Shown one piece after another: positions 1 through 14,150 of a stretch of DNA of 64,000 nt. The stretch's first letter is position 1. Each line of letters starts with the position of its first letter. Source of the stretch: Gavia stellata (lineage: Eukaryota > Chordata > Aves > Gaviiformes > Gaviidae); assembly GCF_030936135.1 (NCBI RefSeq), contig NC_082602.1, forward strand, positions 3,162,001 through 3,226,000, read 5' to 3'. Below the pieces are notes generated by a model that saw only the letters and a list, made by a program, of their open reading frames with translations, made no database searches and had not been told where the DNA came from. Position numbers and translations under genes: made by a program.

Positions 1-3000
1 ATAACAAGGATGATTTCAGAGCTTGTCCACCAAAGGACTATCAGGGAAGTGAGAAGTCTGCAAATGGGGGTTTTCACTAAGGAACAGAGAGGCCTTCAGC
101 TGCTGTAAACAAGGCAACTTACTCGCATCACAACAGCCATTTTCCACCCAAAATGGTTTGGTCAATTCAGCCACAATATGCAAATACCAGAGGAAGCAAC
201 AGTGTGGATGAGAGTATTAAATTGCCTACACATGTAAGTGGCATTTTGGATTGCCTGCATGCCTATGAAGGGCCGCGCAAGTGGAGATGTGGGGAATCAG
301 GGAAGAGAGAGGCTGGGAATCCTCTGGCACATAACATGTGGAGCTGGGAAAGCCCAGATGGGGGGGAACCCACAACACTTTGCATCTGAGACCCCTTCTC
401 CTACAGTTACCACAGGAAGGAGGTAGGAGTGGGACTCCCCACTGTCCCCACCTGCAAAGCCACAATCACACAAATATCCTTTTAAATAATCTTCATGAAA
501 ATGCAGTCACTGAAGATAAAAATCCAGCGAGCTGTGGTGCATAACAGTGCTCCAGCCCCAAATTTTACCTTTTGGCACTCCAGCAAGAGAAATGGTTTCT
601 AACACCAGGTCTGCTCTGAGAGCAGGATCCTAAATTTATGAGATGATCAGGTGTCAGCAGGTCCTACAAAAGATTATCCTACAAATGAAACCTCTCAGTC
701 TTAATACCTCAGCATCACATAAATATTTAGCCCTCGATGTTAGGTTATACATCAAGAAGTGAGATAAAGTAGTCAGCGATTCCGGTTCCAGCCACCATAA
801 CACATTTGGCTCTTGAATCCCTTTTCTGTTTTTTTAACCCATCAAATGAACTATTGAATTTATGAGAGTTAGGCTAAGCAAAAGCTAGTGATCAGTGAAA
901 TTAAGTGCAACTGGGTATACGCATTGCACTGTAGAGAAGTCTAGCAAAATGCAGCATTGCTCAAAGATTATAGAAATCTGCTGTGATAACATTGCCAAAT
1001 GACATGCACTTGGATGCATCAAAGTGCAAGGGTACAGGCTATTTTGGGAAACAATGAGTTTTCTATGACACAAAGTGGCACACACAAAGAATTATGGGTT
1101 TGGCAGGCAGTTTAGGGCCTTTTTTAAAGGCTCATCTGTAGAGCCATCTCTGCTTTAAAGACCTGATCTCAGAGACACTTTATGCTATTTTATTTTGTTA
1201 CTATAAATGTTGCCAAGTATTGCCCGCTGTTTTAATACTCTTACTGTTTCACATTGTTTACATACGTACAGCACTGCAGGAACACAAAATCTCAATCTGG
1301 CTACCTCAATACTGACTGGCATTTATATATTCACTTTTAGTTTGAAGGGCATTTTCATTAGCCTGCTCTGTGTGGTAGGAGGGGTGGGTTGGTTTGCTTA
1401 TTTTAAGGCAGATAAGTAGGAGCTAATGTTTCAAGAGATTCATAACTAGGCTGTGTATGCTTCAGGTAAGGTATAATAAAGACAGAAGTGCGCACGGCAC
1501 ATATATCTGTGGCTTCTGAGCAGCATGAAGCCAACACAAACCTGTGGCTTGGTAATGGCCCTTCTAGGGTGAACTTCAAATATACCAACATGCAGAATGC
1601 TGCATTAGCTGCCTGCACCAAACCACTGCACTGGAAGAGAAGGGCACACACACTCTCCCGGCAAAGACCACAGCACAAATCAGGGAGGAGGGCATCCCTC
1701 AAAATGCACTTAGAAGCACCAAAGCTACAAACATGAGACTGCAAGAGTGCTGAAGTCCCACTGCAGCGAGCAGAAGTGCCCAGCTCTCTTCTTACAACAG
1801 CTATGCATGCAGCACGATCCTTACGGCACCTTAAAACAGGAAATTGTCCAAGATGTGGAGGGGCTTCACTCCAAGGGCCACAATTTTCTGACATCGACCC
1901 TGGGTTAGCTCACAGAATAGCCTACTTAGTACTCACCCAGGCAGCTCCCCGACTTGCTCTAACAAATCCTTCCAATCTAATTTCAGCTTTGACCCATTTT
2001 AAAGCAGGTCTGAATCTTCAGGGGGCACGCAGCTGCATAGGACTCACACTTCCTATTTTCAAAAGGGGAAGCAAGCCAACATAGCTACTCAAAAAGTGAA
2101 TAAAACACAAACTTTAGAAAGCAAGAAGAAAGGGCCTTGCAGCCTTAGGAAATCAGATGCTTTTTGTTGCAGCCTGGAACGGATGAGAAGTGTTGAAGGA
2201 TTTTCAACACTCTGGAAATACAAAGTTTGGGTGTTAGTACAACTGTAACAAGGAAATTCCAGCCCCCAGACGAAGTGCCTGTAACAATGTGGTGAAGCTT
2301 CTAATGCATGCACAGAAGCTACCCTATATTAGGTTTCCACTTACACTTAGTATGTAGAACGCTTCCATCTCCTCACATTAAAATAGAGTACTTGAACATA
2401 GCAGTACACCTGATATAGTCTACCAGCACAATAAGGGGGTAAAATCTTGCATTTCAAGACAACATCCTTTTAAAATTCAGTCTTTGGCACAAACACCAAG
2501 TGCCAGCCACAGTCCCATTAGAATATCTGAAAATGTGATTGTGCCAAAAATAGCAGAGGTCTGCCCTTCCAACAGGTTCATACTGGGTCCCCATTGCAGT
2601 GTTAACAGGCAATTCACACTAACTGCTTCAAAACACACTTTATCATCACAATTTGTTGCGCTGTGACAACACACAGCATTTGGAGTCTAGAGTTTTCTGT
2701 GATTTTTTGAGGGTAGACACATAACAAAGCAGAAATAACCAATGCTGTATCCTGAAAGCATGCATAAGCAAAGAGCGAGCAAAATGACACAGAAACATGC
2801 ATGAGGACACCCCAGAACTTAGGTTATTTGAGGAACAGCAATAGCGAGCCTCCTGCTAGGAAGTACTTTTCTGTCATTCCTGGCTCAGAGATTAGAGATC
2901 TTTCCTGAACCATGATGCGAGAAGTGTTTTCTTTGAGGTCTCTTCCATAGGCTGCTCCTTCAGCACCACTGCAGTGGCTTGCCCAGCTGCGAATACAAGC

Positions 3001-6000
3001 CTCCCCTTCACGGGAGGGTTCTGTAGTTCCCTTTTGGAGAGATGAAAGCCAGTTCCCAGGAGGTGATGTGGCAGGAGCATGTTGGCTACCCACTCATTCA
3101 GCCTTAGTCTACAGTTGAAGAGACACAGAGCTGGCACGTAGCTCTTATGAGTGTGTACTGGGCACAGTCCAAGGAGAGTTTAATGAAGATCATTTCATTT
3201 CCCTGGGGATTTTCACAGGGAGGCAAGGCTTAGTTGACAGATTAAGCAATTGAGGTAAATATCTCTTGAAGTGATATCAGCATGAATACCAGCATCTCCA
3301 AGTAACTAACCTGGACTTGCACCTTTCAAAGTGGTTTGGGTTTCAGTTTTGGGTTTTTTTTTTTTTGCTTTACCAACATAAAAAAAAGCATAAAATGCTC
3401 TCTCCATCTTTATAGCAGGATAATCAATGCCAGCTCATTATTACAGGGCAGGGGAGAAAAGGGAAATAAACACATTGGTAGAACTTCACAGACAAAACAT
3501 TGGCATGTAATTGATTTCTAAAAAAATAAAATAAAAAATCTCAGCAGTCAGTCTGGGGAATAGCCATTTACAGTAGTGCAGTGCTTGCAATGCACTATCC
3601 TGGCATGGCCTAGCTTCCTAGCAACAAAATGACTTAATACTCATAGTAGAAAAGGTCTTCAACAGGATTTTTTGAGCATCTTGATTTTTTTGTGGTTCTT
3701 TGTGAGGCAAAGAACTATTCAAGCCAGATTCTGACACAAGTTATTCTGAGGCTACCTACATCTATACAGAACCACAAATCTTTCTATTAGTATAAAAATG
3801 ATGCTTTCTGGTACGAAGTATATCCTCTGCTGCACACAGTGACAGTTTCTTCACCTATTCGCAGCCTCAACACATTGGAGGGAGACTCCCCAACTTCCAT
3901 CCAAACTCAATGGGACTTTAGGACATGCATAAATAATGAAACACGAATGCAAATAAAAGTGCTCAGGTATAGCCATGGTCTGCAGAATAAAACCCACTCA
4001 ACCTCTAGACAAGAGGAGATGCAGACATGTTGCTTATGGGACTGCATTTACAAATCCTACTATCAAAAGTTGAATTTTCAGAACAATGTTATTCCTATTC
4101 CATTGACATTCTCATAGTCCTTTTTTTTTTAGTAGTTGTTTGAACTCCCTTCCAGGTTGTTAGAGGAGCTGTACTCAAGATTATTCAAGATATTACAGCA
4201 GTATTTTTCCATACAAAGTTACCTAGCTTCTTGTATCTATCCAAATATTGGACCAATTCCTACCTTTAAATACTTCATTATAGTTACTCTTCTTTCAGCG
4301 ACAAGTTCTGTGAGCACAACAAATACAGTTTCTCTGACATTATTCTTTCCATTAGCTGACACACGAGATGCACTAAGATACAAACAGCAGTAGCACACAT
4401 ACCCAAACGAAATACACTACAGAAGCAGCTATAACACATATCCAAGTTTTAAGGAACAATATAAGATTGTCTGCAAGGTACTAACTTGTAATTCTTTTTC
4501 TCCCAACAAGCAATTTTCCTTTAAACACCCAATGCCACAGCAGCCACTTCACATCCATTACTGCCCGTTTTAAGAACCAAATGACACCAAAGATAAGACC
4601 CACACTGCACCACACCCAGGATACTAAAGCTTCAAACCCAACAGGTCCCCAGAGGCAGGCAAATGCTGAGCACACCAGGTTGTAGACACCACTTTTTCCT
4701 CAGCATAAGGGGAAACCTGGAGTGTTATTCACAGGATCTCAGGCAACTCAGGGGACTCAAGCACCCAGAGTTGTCCAATGCCACTCAAAGTAGATTGATT
4801 CCTGGGTATGCTCATGCATAGCACAGAGGTGGCCGAGAAGAAATTCATCAGGGCTGTGGTATCCAGAGAAGGAAAACCTTGCCCTGTGACATCCTCCCTT
4901 TACATCTAAGGGCACAGGGTGAATTTGCCACCTAGTCGTCCTTTTTACCTGGTAGGGGTAGCAGATGATGCAACCCTGAGGTGCTCTCAAACATATATTC
5001 ACCATCCCTATTGTATTCCAACAGTGTTTTTCACCATGACTTTTACTGGGGTAGTTTGTGGAACAGATCTAAACCACAATTAATATTCTGATAGTTTATA
5101 TATCCAGCAGCGGCACCACTAAAAATCACTAGGATTTACCTTTGGGCTTTAGGGATTTGCAGTACCTAAACAGCTCCTAGTGCAATACAAATCTTGGTGA
5201 AACACAAAAGCATCTGAAGTATACATGCACCTTTATATGAAATAGTCTCGGTGAGCTACATTTACATATTTGAAAAACTTGAATTCACCACAAAAAAAAC
5301 CCCTCTGACTTACCGCTATAGTCTTCACTAGTGGGCACAGACCCGTGTCAAAATGAAGACTCTTATGCTTGTAGTTTCGGAAGCAGATAGAGATTCATTC
5401 AGGCAATTGCACAAACTGAGTTAAGTATCCCAAGTGTTGGGACTCAGCTGCGATATAACATCTTCCATCAAGACCTACAGCTAACACAATGCTGTTCAAG
5501 AAGTGCTTTCAGCATTTTGCTACCACTGTTGAAAGACTCAGATTTATAATAAACACCAGTTAGAGGGAACACCAATTTTGCTTCTCTCCAAAGGGCCACT
5601 CCATAATTTTAGAGTGAATCATCTCTCTGCACTTTATGTGCAAACAGGATCCCACATTACTACCCAGAGCTGCAGTGAATATGCGTAATGGCTCACTCTG
5701 AAAGAGTTAGAATACCAATTTAACTGGTTTTGTTAACCAAGGGAAATAAGTATCTAGTCTACCAGCATGACAGGTTGGAAAAAAGCCGTACTGAAATAAG
5801 GCAGGAACTTGTGATAAACATATTCTAGAATGTCACAGTCTGGTTAATACCTTTGGTTTGTATTTAACTCTAGATAACTCTGTGAAGCTACCCAGTGAAT
5901 GCTTGGTGTAAATGTGCCTTAAGGTCACTATTCATGCAATTGCAGCACGAATTGTGATTGCAATGCAGCAATCCCAAGTTGTACCACTGAAATCTCATTA

Positions 6001-6097
6001 CCCTGTCACAACACCCTATGCTCAATATGCAGCAGTTTGGGATTTGGTATTCTTTGCATCAAAAATCTTCCCTGTAAGTCTTGAAGGACTCCCTAGA

Positions 6098-6127
6098 TTA
6101 TTTTTCATTATTTTTCATCATTTTATT
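6098..6127. repeat. Short 10-bp tandem repeat
   Basis: Two copies of ATTATTTTTC followed by a degenerate third copy (ATCATTTTAT). It is simple AT-rich sequence with no evident function. Confidence 0.6.
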
Positions 6128-8632
6128 GATAACAAGTAAGCATTCAGTCTTTGAAAAAATAATTATTTCCTGTTAGTAGTGTTGCAGTAAATGGATACTG
6201 GGTAGCGCTATAGCGGACATTGCAAGGCCACACTCTCTAATGCCAGCTAGAGACATCTCCAGGGACACTTGGCTTTGGCTGCAGCTCCTTAACCTCACGC
6301 AGCTGTCAGTGATCACCTTTGCTTAAGAGCAGTTACACATGAGAACAGCCTGCACTAAACGCTTCTTCCTCCAGACAGAGAGGGACCCAGAGGACCATCA
6401 TCAGAATAGGCTCAAGAGCAGCATTTTTGCAGCAAGCAAAGGACAGCACCTCTCCTATCCTCCTGCTGCAAAACAGTTTCACCAAATTTGGAGCATCAGA
6501 AGATGGCAATGGCTCACCCACCAACTCAACAGGATCATCAAAAGACAGCGGGAGCTGCAGAGGCACACAGGAGCACAGTGAGCAAAAAGCAGTGTCCAGT
6601 GGAGCAGCACACATTACAGCAGGCTGCAGGGCCAACTACTTACTTTTCGGACCTAACTCCAAGGACAGAAGTGACTGCTGTTGCTAAACCCTATGCGTTT
6701 ACTCCTCCCTAAAAGGGGCTCTCACTAAACATTTATTTTGTGTTAAGATCATGGCGTATTTAAGTGAACAACATGCACATCCTTTAGAAATAATTAATAC
6801 GTCATACACATTCAGTAGTGTCTGTGGCTTGATGTTTGTAAAGTACCTGTTCAGAGAACTTTCTACAATTCTCCACAGGTCTGTAGAATGATACCAGTGA
6901 CTTCCATACTTGCACTAATAGCTTAAAAGCCAAGCTGGTTTTCATTTTAGTGGTGGGTGCTTGATTCAGGCAGTGAAGACATAACTTTGTGAGAAGTTCA
7001 AGACACAATTCTTAAGAGTTTCATTACTTTGGGTTATGGTTTTCTTACGGATTGCTGCCCACATTTCCATGTGGGTTAAAAGATGCAAAAGGACAACAGG
7101 AAAAAAAGCAAGCCCACAAAAAGACACTGCATATGGCCTTTCCTTAACACACTCTGACACACAGACTAACTCAAAATCAGTAGGTGAAGCCGCAAGGGCA
7201 GACACAGAGCTGCTCTTTTCTACTAATCAGTCCCAAGTGCCCTGACAGCTCCAGCACAGTCCTTTCACATCTGTCAGGCCACTCATGGAAAGTTGGAAAT
7301 GATAAAATTTGCACAAGAATCAATTGGAAAAGTTGTAAGGGGGGCAGGGGGAGCTCATCTTTTCTCCTGCTCACGGAGCTCCAAATGCCTTTTATTACTT
7401 CCTCCCAGGCAGGGTTATCTTTCCCCCCACATCCTTCATCAGGGATGTCAGTGGGATTTCCTTACTGCCATCCTCAGCAGCTTCACTGCTGATGCTCATT
7501 TCTCAGCTGTTCCTTGCTTCCCAGCCTGACCACCTCAGCTTCAAAACTGCAGGCAGCTCTACCACCTCATCACTACTTCTCTGTTCCGTTTTACCTTTTT
7601 CTCATTCTTCTCAGTTTTTCCCCACTGACCTTCCTTACCCTTCTCTTACTCAATAGCACACATTTCGAGGCACAAAACCTGCCTGATGAACATTAGCAGA
7701 GTCAAGAGCCAAAATTAGTAACTTTATTCTGGAAATAACACTGTTACAAAAAACTCTCAGAGTACTCAGACCCTCAGGCTACATTTCCTAGTGATATTTC
7801 CTACAGTAGCTGTCAGAAAGGCTGCTCTGTGCTTTATGGAGAGCCTGTTCTGCTGTACAGAAAGACCCCAGCAGTAAAATGGCTTTCAAATCTCAGGCTC
7901 CCACAGCAGGAAAGGGCTGGTAACAAACAGCAGATGACAGCTAGCTGCTGGGTGAGCATCTTCTGTCTTGGCACAAGAAGTTGCATTAGTTTTTCTGGGC
8001 CCATTTTCTCTCCTCCAAGCTGGAGGCAAGACAATACCACTTGGGTCTTGGTATAATACAAATTTCACAGAGGCTGGGGAATCACTGACATGCCCAAGTC
8101 ACACAGCCATTGATAAAACCACATCCTCTGCATGCGCTGGTCCCGGGTAAGGAAGCTCCATCTGGCCCACCTCACCACCAGGACAGGGATATATGTATGC
8201 CCGCAGGAAATGCCAACACCCTGCCGGTCCCGTTCTCCCCATCCTGTTCCAAATAAAGCATTCTTTTCAAGTTAAATGTTTCTGCTTCAAGGAACTCTGA
8301 TTTCAGTTTTCTTTTCTCAACAGCACATAAGCTTGCTTGGCTCCTTACCCACAGGTATTTTCTGCTTTTTAAGTTACAACAAACCAGCTTTTAAAACTTG
8401 TCTTTTCTAAAACCACTTCTGATGAGGTAGCTAGTTTTCTCTTGTCTATAAGACTAAAGTCTCCAGGTTTAGTTATGTCAGTACACCGCTATGGAGAGGT
8501 AGGCTTAAAATCTAACAGACTCCTATCTTCTTCACTCATATCTAGCAATTTGCAGATCTAAAACTGTTAAAAACAACATCTTCTTGAGTGAGCCTTTCCA
8601 CACCTGCATTCATCCACAGGGTGCTGCAGCAC

Positions 8633-8665
8633 TTTAATAACTACGAGAGTTTAATAGTTATTAAA
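8633..8665. repeat. 10-bp AT-rich inverted repeat
   Basis: TTTAATAACT at 8633-8642 pairs with AGTTATTAAA at 8656-8665 across a 13-base loop. The arms are AT-rich and could occur by chance. Confidence 0.5.
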
Positions 8666-11600
8666 CTTCTCTATTAGCACAGCCCCATAGCTCTCCTGGC
8701 TAATACTCACTCAGACCGGTCCACAAACACTCTTTTGCTAGACACCACACCACCAAGCCTCTTCCAAATCTCTGCTGCTACTGCCCTCGATTCCCCCACT
8801 GCACAGCAGGTTGCTTTTCAAAAAAGAATTCTTTATATGCAGAACGCTGCTGCCAACTTATCAAAAATGGCACCAAAGAGTGTCACCTCCACCTTATCCT
8901 CTACTGCTTCCCTGTGCATTTTAAAGATTATTTATTTCTATGACAAAAACGTCTGCAGTCCCTGGCCAAGGTCTTGAATGAACACACACTCTCCAGCAGG
9001 CTGGCCCCAATACCAAGAAACAGAGTCTAAATACACAAGGCAGAGGATGAAAGGAGAAAGAGACACAGAGGTGCAAGGTCAACAGCAAAACCAAGGACAA
9101 AGCCATCTCTCCAGAGTCACGCACGAGTGCCCTTATCAGCACACCATTCCTTTGCCTCGTGAATCAAAGGCCTCTCTGGACTACACATGTCCTACTCAGG
9201 GAATTTACTTACTTGTTTCTTTATTCCATTCTGCCACAATTTGTATATCACTAACCTCTTCCTACCCTTCACTTCAAAACAAGCACAATTCTCATAGTAC
9301 AAAACATCTCCTCCTCCCCAATCCACCCGATTTCTTCCTATGAGGACAGTAACCTCTTGTCTCTGTCACTACTGCTAGATCATCCTTCTTCAGGAAGATT
9401 TGCATCTACTTCGTTTCTATTCCAGCAATTTTACTTTAACATTGTAGTTTATTAAATTCCATATCGAATATTGGAATACTTTATGACCAAGTTAATAAAA
9501 TGAAGTTTTACAAATTGTATTGTGAATATATTTGAAGGCTAATGGAAGGTTTCAGATACCTTATGAGTTTCTACAGATTTGAGAACCAGCATTTGCAAAC
9601 ACTCCTACCCGAGACCAGTCACAGGAAAAAGCGCCTGAAACTCTTAGTCCCTTACCAGCAAACCTCCTCCAGGTTTGGGAAGGAGCACGCACTATGGCAT
9701 GTGCCGATACCATGCTTAGTCTTTCATCAGCATTAAGTTTGACCAGACAACTATTTACTACTTGGTGTGAAGCTACCTCCTGCCTTTTAGGGTACACCAG
9801 AGCCTTTTGGGGCAGGCTGTGTATGCTGCTGAGTTATTTCTAGGACACCATTGGAAACTCATCTCTGAAACTACATGCAGGAGGTCACTGGCAAATTCAC
9901 CACTTGGGTTGAAAGACACACTCCTTCAGGGACAAAGATGCCACAAGCTCTTCTGCAAGCAGGGAAGTGTTGATGGAGCTTTTTTGTGGCCCTTCTTGAA
10001 ATGGTCCCAAGCAGAGCTAGGGGAAGGTCCTGTTACTGGAGGACCTGCTCTTACTTCTGGTGTGGCTATAGGAAAGCCCACCAGAAACTCTACAAGGGGA
10101 GGACAAGCTAACGTACAGCAGGAAGAACGGGGTACAGGCAAGGGACCTGTGCCCAGAGATGTCCTTGGACATAGGAATGACCTTGGAAATCACTGCCTGC
10201 AGTGCCAGAGCAAACTTAAACACAGTCAGGTAACATTTAACTTCACCAGCCCTATCTTCTTATAAATCATACATAAATCTGGAGACTGACTCATTTGAGG
10301 TTCCAGCACTAACACCAGGGTTTCTCAGCAAGCCTTCTCCTATTTCATTCTTGACCACCATTCACCACCGTAACACATTTCATTTCCCCAATATGGGAAA
10401 AAAGGACCAATTAGCAGTGGTAAATAATCCACCATAGCAACACCTTTGAGATACCATCTCACCTATGCCAACATAAGGGAGACCTCAGTGGTACTGACTG
10501 CACCTGCCTAGACCATGATGGGTCCACAGTGGCCAGATCCACCTACACAGGGTTAAGTTTTACCATCACAGATCTGAAAAGGTTCTTACCTTTGCAGTTA
10601 CTGATTTTTTTGGAAAACAGATCTTGAGAAAAAAGTAAACTAGAACTAATCACCATTCATTAAGAGATTTGAAATGAGAGAATTTAATCCTTTAAGATTC
10701 ATAATCCTATTTTGGAGGACAGGATAAAGCTCAGCTTTCAGGGAACAATTTAAGAAATTGCACAGTATCTCTACCTTCATTTCCTTTTTTAAAAATTCAG
10801 CTGTCCGGCTGCTTCAGCTCAGGTTTGCTGTTTAATATATGGGGAATACATTGAGAAAAAAGTGAGAAGTGAATAATTTCACTGAAATCACTTTCAAGTA
10901 CATTAAATCCTTACTTACATAGCTACGTTTATAGAATTTCATTTCTTAGCATCAAGCAGATACTCATGACAGCAACCCATATAGCTAACAGTATCTTATT
11001 GTAAAATATCATTTTGCACAACTCCATTACGAAGCTGTTTGTACAGATTAATTCAAGTATACGATATCTCCTTCATATCTGCAATGCTTGTCTGTCTTCA
11101 TAAGCTTTTAACACCAATATTGTCCACGTACTTTCTACTGTTCTTAACTAGAAATGCTACTATTCATTTTTGGGGAGGATAGAGCCAGTCACCTTTTATC
11201 TGTCTTCGTTTCCTTAGAAGGACAGCAAAGCTTGGAAGCCTTAGCTTAACAGTAACACCTGACCCAATTGCCAGTACTGGAAATAATCACACAGAAAAAG
11301 CAAATTGTACTTGTTTTAGAGAAAGTCTGTGTATGCAGAGTACCTACAGAGTTTTTAAAGTTAAAAAAAATTACTCTCCTGTCCTTTAGCTGCAAAACCC
11401 TGTTCAGCTGATGCCACCAAGCAGAGCCACAGAATACACTCAGGTTTTCATGAGAGCACCTTAAATGGAGCAACACCAGATTATATTAAAAACAATGTGA
11501 TCCTAAAGTGGACACTCCCTTGCATAGATTCACATTTGGACAGGCTTTTCTAACATTTTCCTTTAGTTCTGGTTAGTCTTTGACAGTAGTTTGCAGGGGC

Positions 11601-13874
11601 TGGACAGCAATGTTCACTGCCAGGTGGCCAATAAGATTACACAAGTGTTCTCGTCGACCAAATACAGCTGTCTTTCAAAGTGACAAGACATTTCTCCTCA
11701 TGCAGTAATTAGAGTACCCACCACCTTTGGTGCTGGGCAATAACAGAGTACATCAGCCCAGCTATTGTTCCCCCAGTGTAAACCTGAACCTTTTGCAGAC
11801 TAATGGTCACAGTTGTTCTCAGATCAGGACAGTGACTTTGGGTAATGGCTGCCTCTCCAGACACCTATTTGAATTGAAATAGGCTGATCGTACAACATAC
11901 AGAAACATACATATGCATTCTGTATGTCACATGCATCTGTGTTACATACACCTGTCTAATGGACAACAGGCCTCATACTTCATTTAAGGGCATTTTAGTA
12001 CTAGTTTATTCTAGCTACCTCACACCATTTATACTTTGTAATTAGTTTTTTTCCTCAGCTCTTCTCCACTAAAAAAAAATTACTTCTCATATTGTCTGCA
12101 CAATCAGTATGTCTATCTATAGACTCCTATAAACACAAGAAGTGCAGGTTCATAAGAACTGCACCCAGCAATATCACAAGTCACCTTGTCTGCCTCCCAG
12201 GAGACAGACTGACTTTGTACCAGGGTTCAGCACAGACAATGAAAATAAAAGCTTCTCTTCTAGTCACAGGGTTTGCTGGTCTTAAAAGCAACAGCAGTTA
12301 CAAACAGCCTACTCAGCTCTCTTTGCCAAGAGAAACAAACCTTGGCCCGCAGTTTAGACTGGAAGATGTGAGGGACAGAGTCACCCGGTTGTTACTGGCC
12401 GGTGCAAAGCCCAGCAGAGGTGCTGTGCAACTGCAGTGTAAGCAGGCAGCAGCAGCAAGATTTTGAAGTTTTAAAACATATTCTTGTGTAAGCCCTTTAA
12501 GTCCCCCAACAGTGACATAGCTCTGATAGGAATCTGCAGATTTGAGCCACCCATGCCTCAGGTCCTCTTTGGGGAGGAAGGAGAGAGGGAAAAAAAGAAA
12601 AGGGAAAAAGAAGAGTTAACAGCACCCAAATTACCCTCCCACCTGGTAGGTGCACATGGGGAGAGTCTGGGGAGCCACCAACCACCACCCCACCCACAAA
12701 GGAGGGGTACACTACACTCCCAAGCACAGTCTTTCACTCCTCTGCTGAATAGAGAGGACAGGAATAATTTAAAAAGCCTTTTCTCTCTTCCCTGTTAACT
12801 TTCTTTGGATTTTTCCTACCATATAACACAGCCTTTGCCAAGCTTCTCTGCCCTGCTCAGAGATACCCCAGGAAAGAAAGGGTTTTCTTTTGGTAGCTCC
12901 TCTGCCTGTCACCTTTCCTTTCTAAACACCATCTGCATTCTTAATCCTCACTTCACTTCTCTCAGAGTAGCCTGCAAAGCAGAGGGAAGCCCCATGCTTG
13001 CAAAATTCAATGTGACACCATCTCCTACAAAAAACAGCTGAGGACATTTTTGTAGTATTACTTGATATAGCCACACTCATGAACCAATAAATTAGTCTAA
13101 AAGTAAATAAAAAAATTAAAAGTCACTTCTGTTAGTCTACAGCAGGTTTTACTTATTTTGACTTGGAGCAACAGGCACAGCTGAATTTTGTCCCCAGAAA
13201 CCGTCTCATACCCTAGCGATCAAGTACTCAAAAAACATTTAGGCACTAAATTTGCTAAAATAGTAAGTTAACCTGTTGTTAAGGGGCTTCTGCAGACATC
13301 TGGCATCATGTTCACCTGAATTATTTCTGTTCTTAAAGAAATATTTCCTGAGGATGCCTTAAGCTGCTTGGTGAAGGAGAAACACCCATCCCTGGATTAA
13401 TTACTCTTTAAGCTGAGACTGCATTTGAGAAGACTATGCTGCCCCACAATACCACAAACATCCTAGCGGTTTTTCACAATTCTTACTCTGTACAGACCAT
13501 AACAGATGCCAACCCAGAATAAACACAAAGAAATTAGCCTACACAGTTGGAAGACCAAAGTGAGCCTAGTACACTGAAGCACCATTTTAAAAAGAAATCT
13601 CAGAAACAGAGATAAATGGGTTAAAAGGTCATATTTTGATCACACATATTCCAGTAGAAGGAAACTTACTCTCCAGGCTAGCTGACTTGGAGTGACAGTT
13701 GTTGCTGACCACAATAACACAGCTCCCAAAGGGAAAGCAAAGAGATGCCACAAAAGCAAATATTACAGCTCTGGTCTTCTATCTTAAAACTGGTAGATAA
13801 GGAGTGTGGATAAGATGTGCATACCTACACTGCACAGGTAAGGAATATATGGTGATAACACTTCTTGGAAGTGC

Positions 13875-13953
13875 AGCATTCCCTTACACATTATTTTATA
13901 TTTATTTATATTTATTTTATATTTATTATAAGCATTCCCTTACCATTATTTTC
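13875..13953. repeat. Local duplication with an AT-rich TTTATA repeat between copies
   Basis: GCATTCCCTTACACATTATT near 13877 recurs as GCATTCCCTTACCATTATTT near 13933. The space between is a TTTATA/TTTATT repeat. It looks like a tandem duplication with a period of about 56 bases followed by slippage. Confidence 0.75.
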
Positions 13954-13961
13954 TTCCTGTT

Positions 13962-14150
13962 TTATTTTAGCATTAAGGATTTACGAATAAAATTAAAAAT
14001 AATAAGTTCCTCATGCAGGACAACTTCCCCTGGAGTTGTGTCCGAGGCTGCCGTTCTTCTCATCTCCACTAAGGATGGGGCTAACTTGTTTTTCCCAGCA
14101 GAAGTATCTTCCCAGATGCTTCTTCTCACAAAATTCTTGTTACATGCCAA
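13962..14150 (-). other. Unassigned 62-codon minus-strand ORF ending at AATAAA
   Basis: The frame begins MACNKNFVRRSIWEDTSAGK and ends IRKSLMLK. Its stop codon overlaps an AATAAA hexamer, as a short terminal exon might. I do not recognise the sequence. No acceptor was established, and the opposite strand is also open over this interval, which argues for chance. Confidence 0.1.

Noticed and set aside
1403..1894. 163-codon minus-strand ORF
   Set aside because: Cys/Ser/Leu-rich composition, frames on the other strand also open, no domain and no splice or promoter context.
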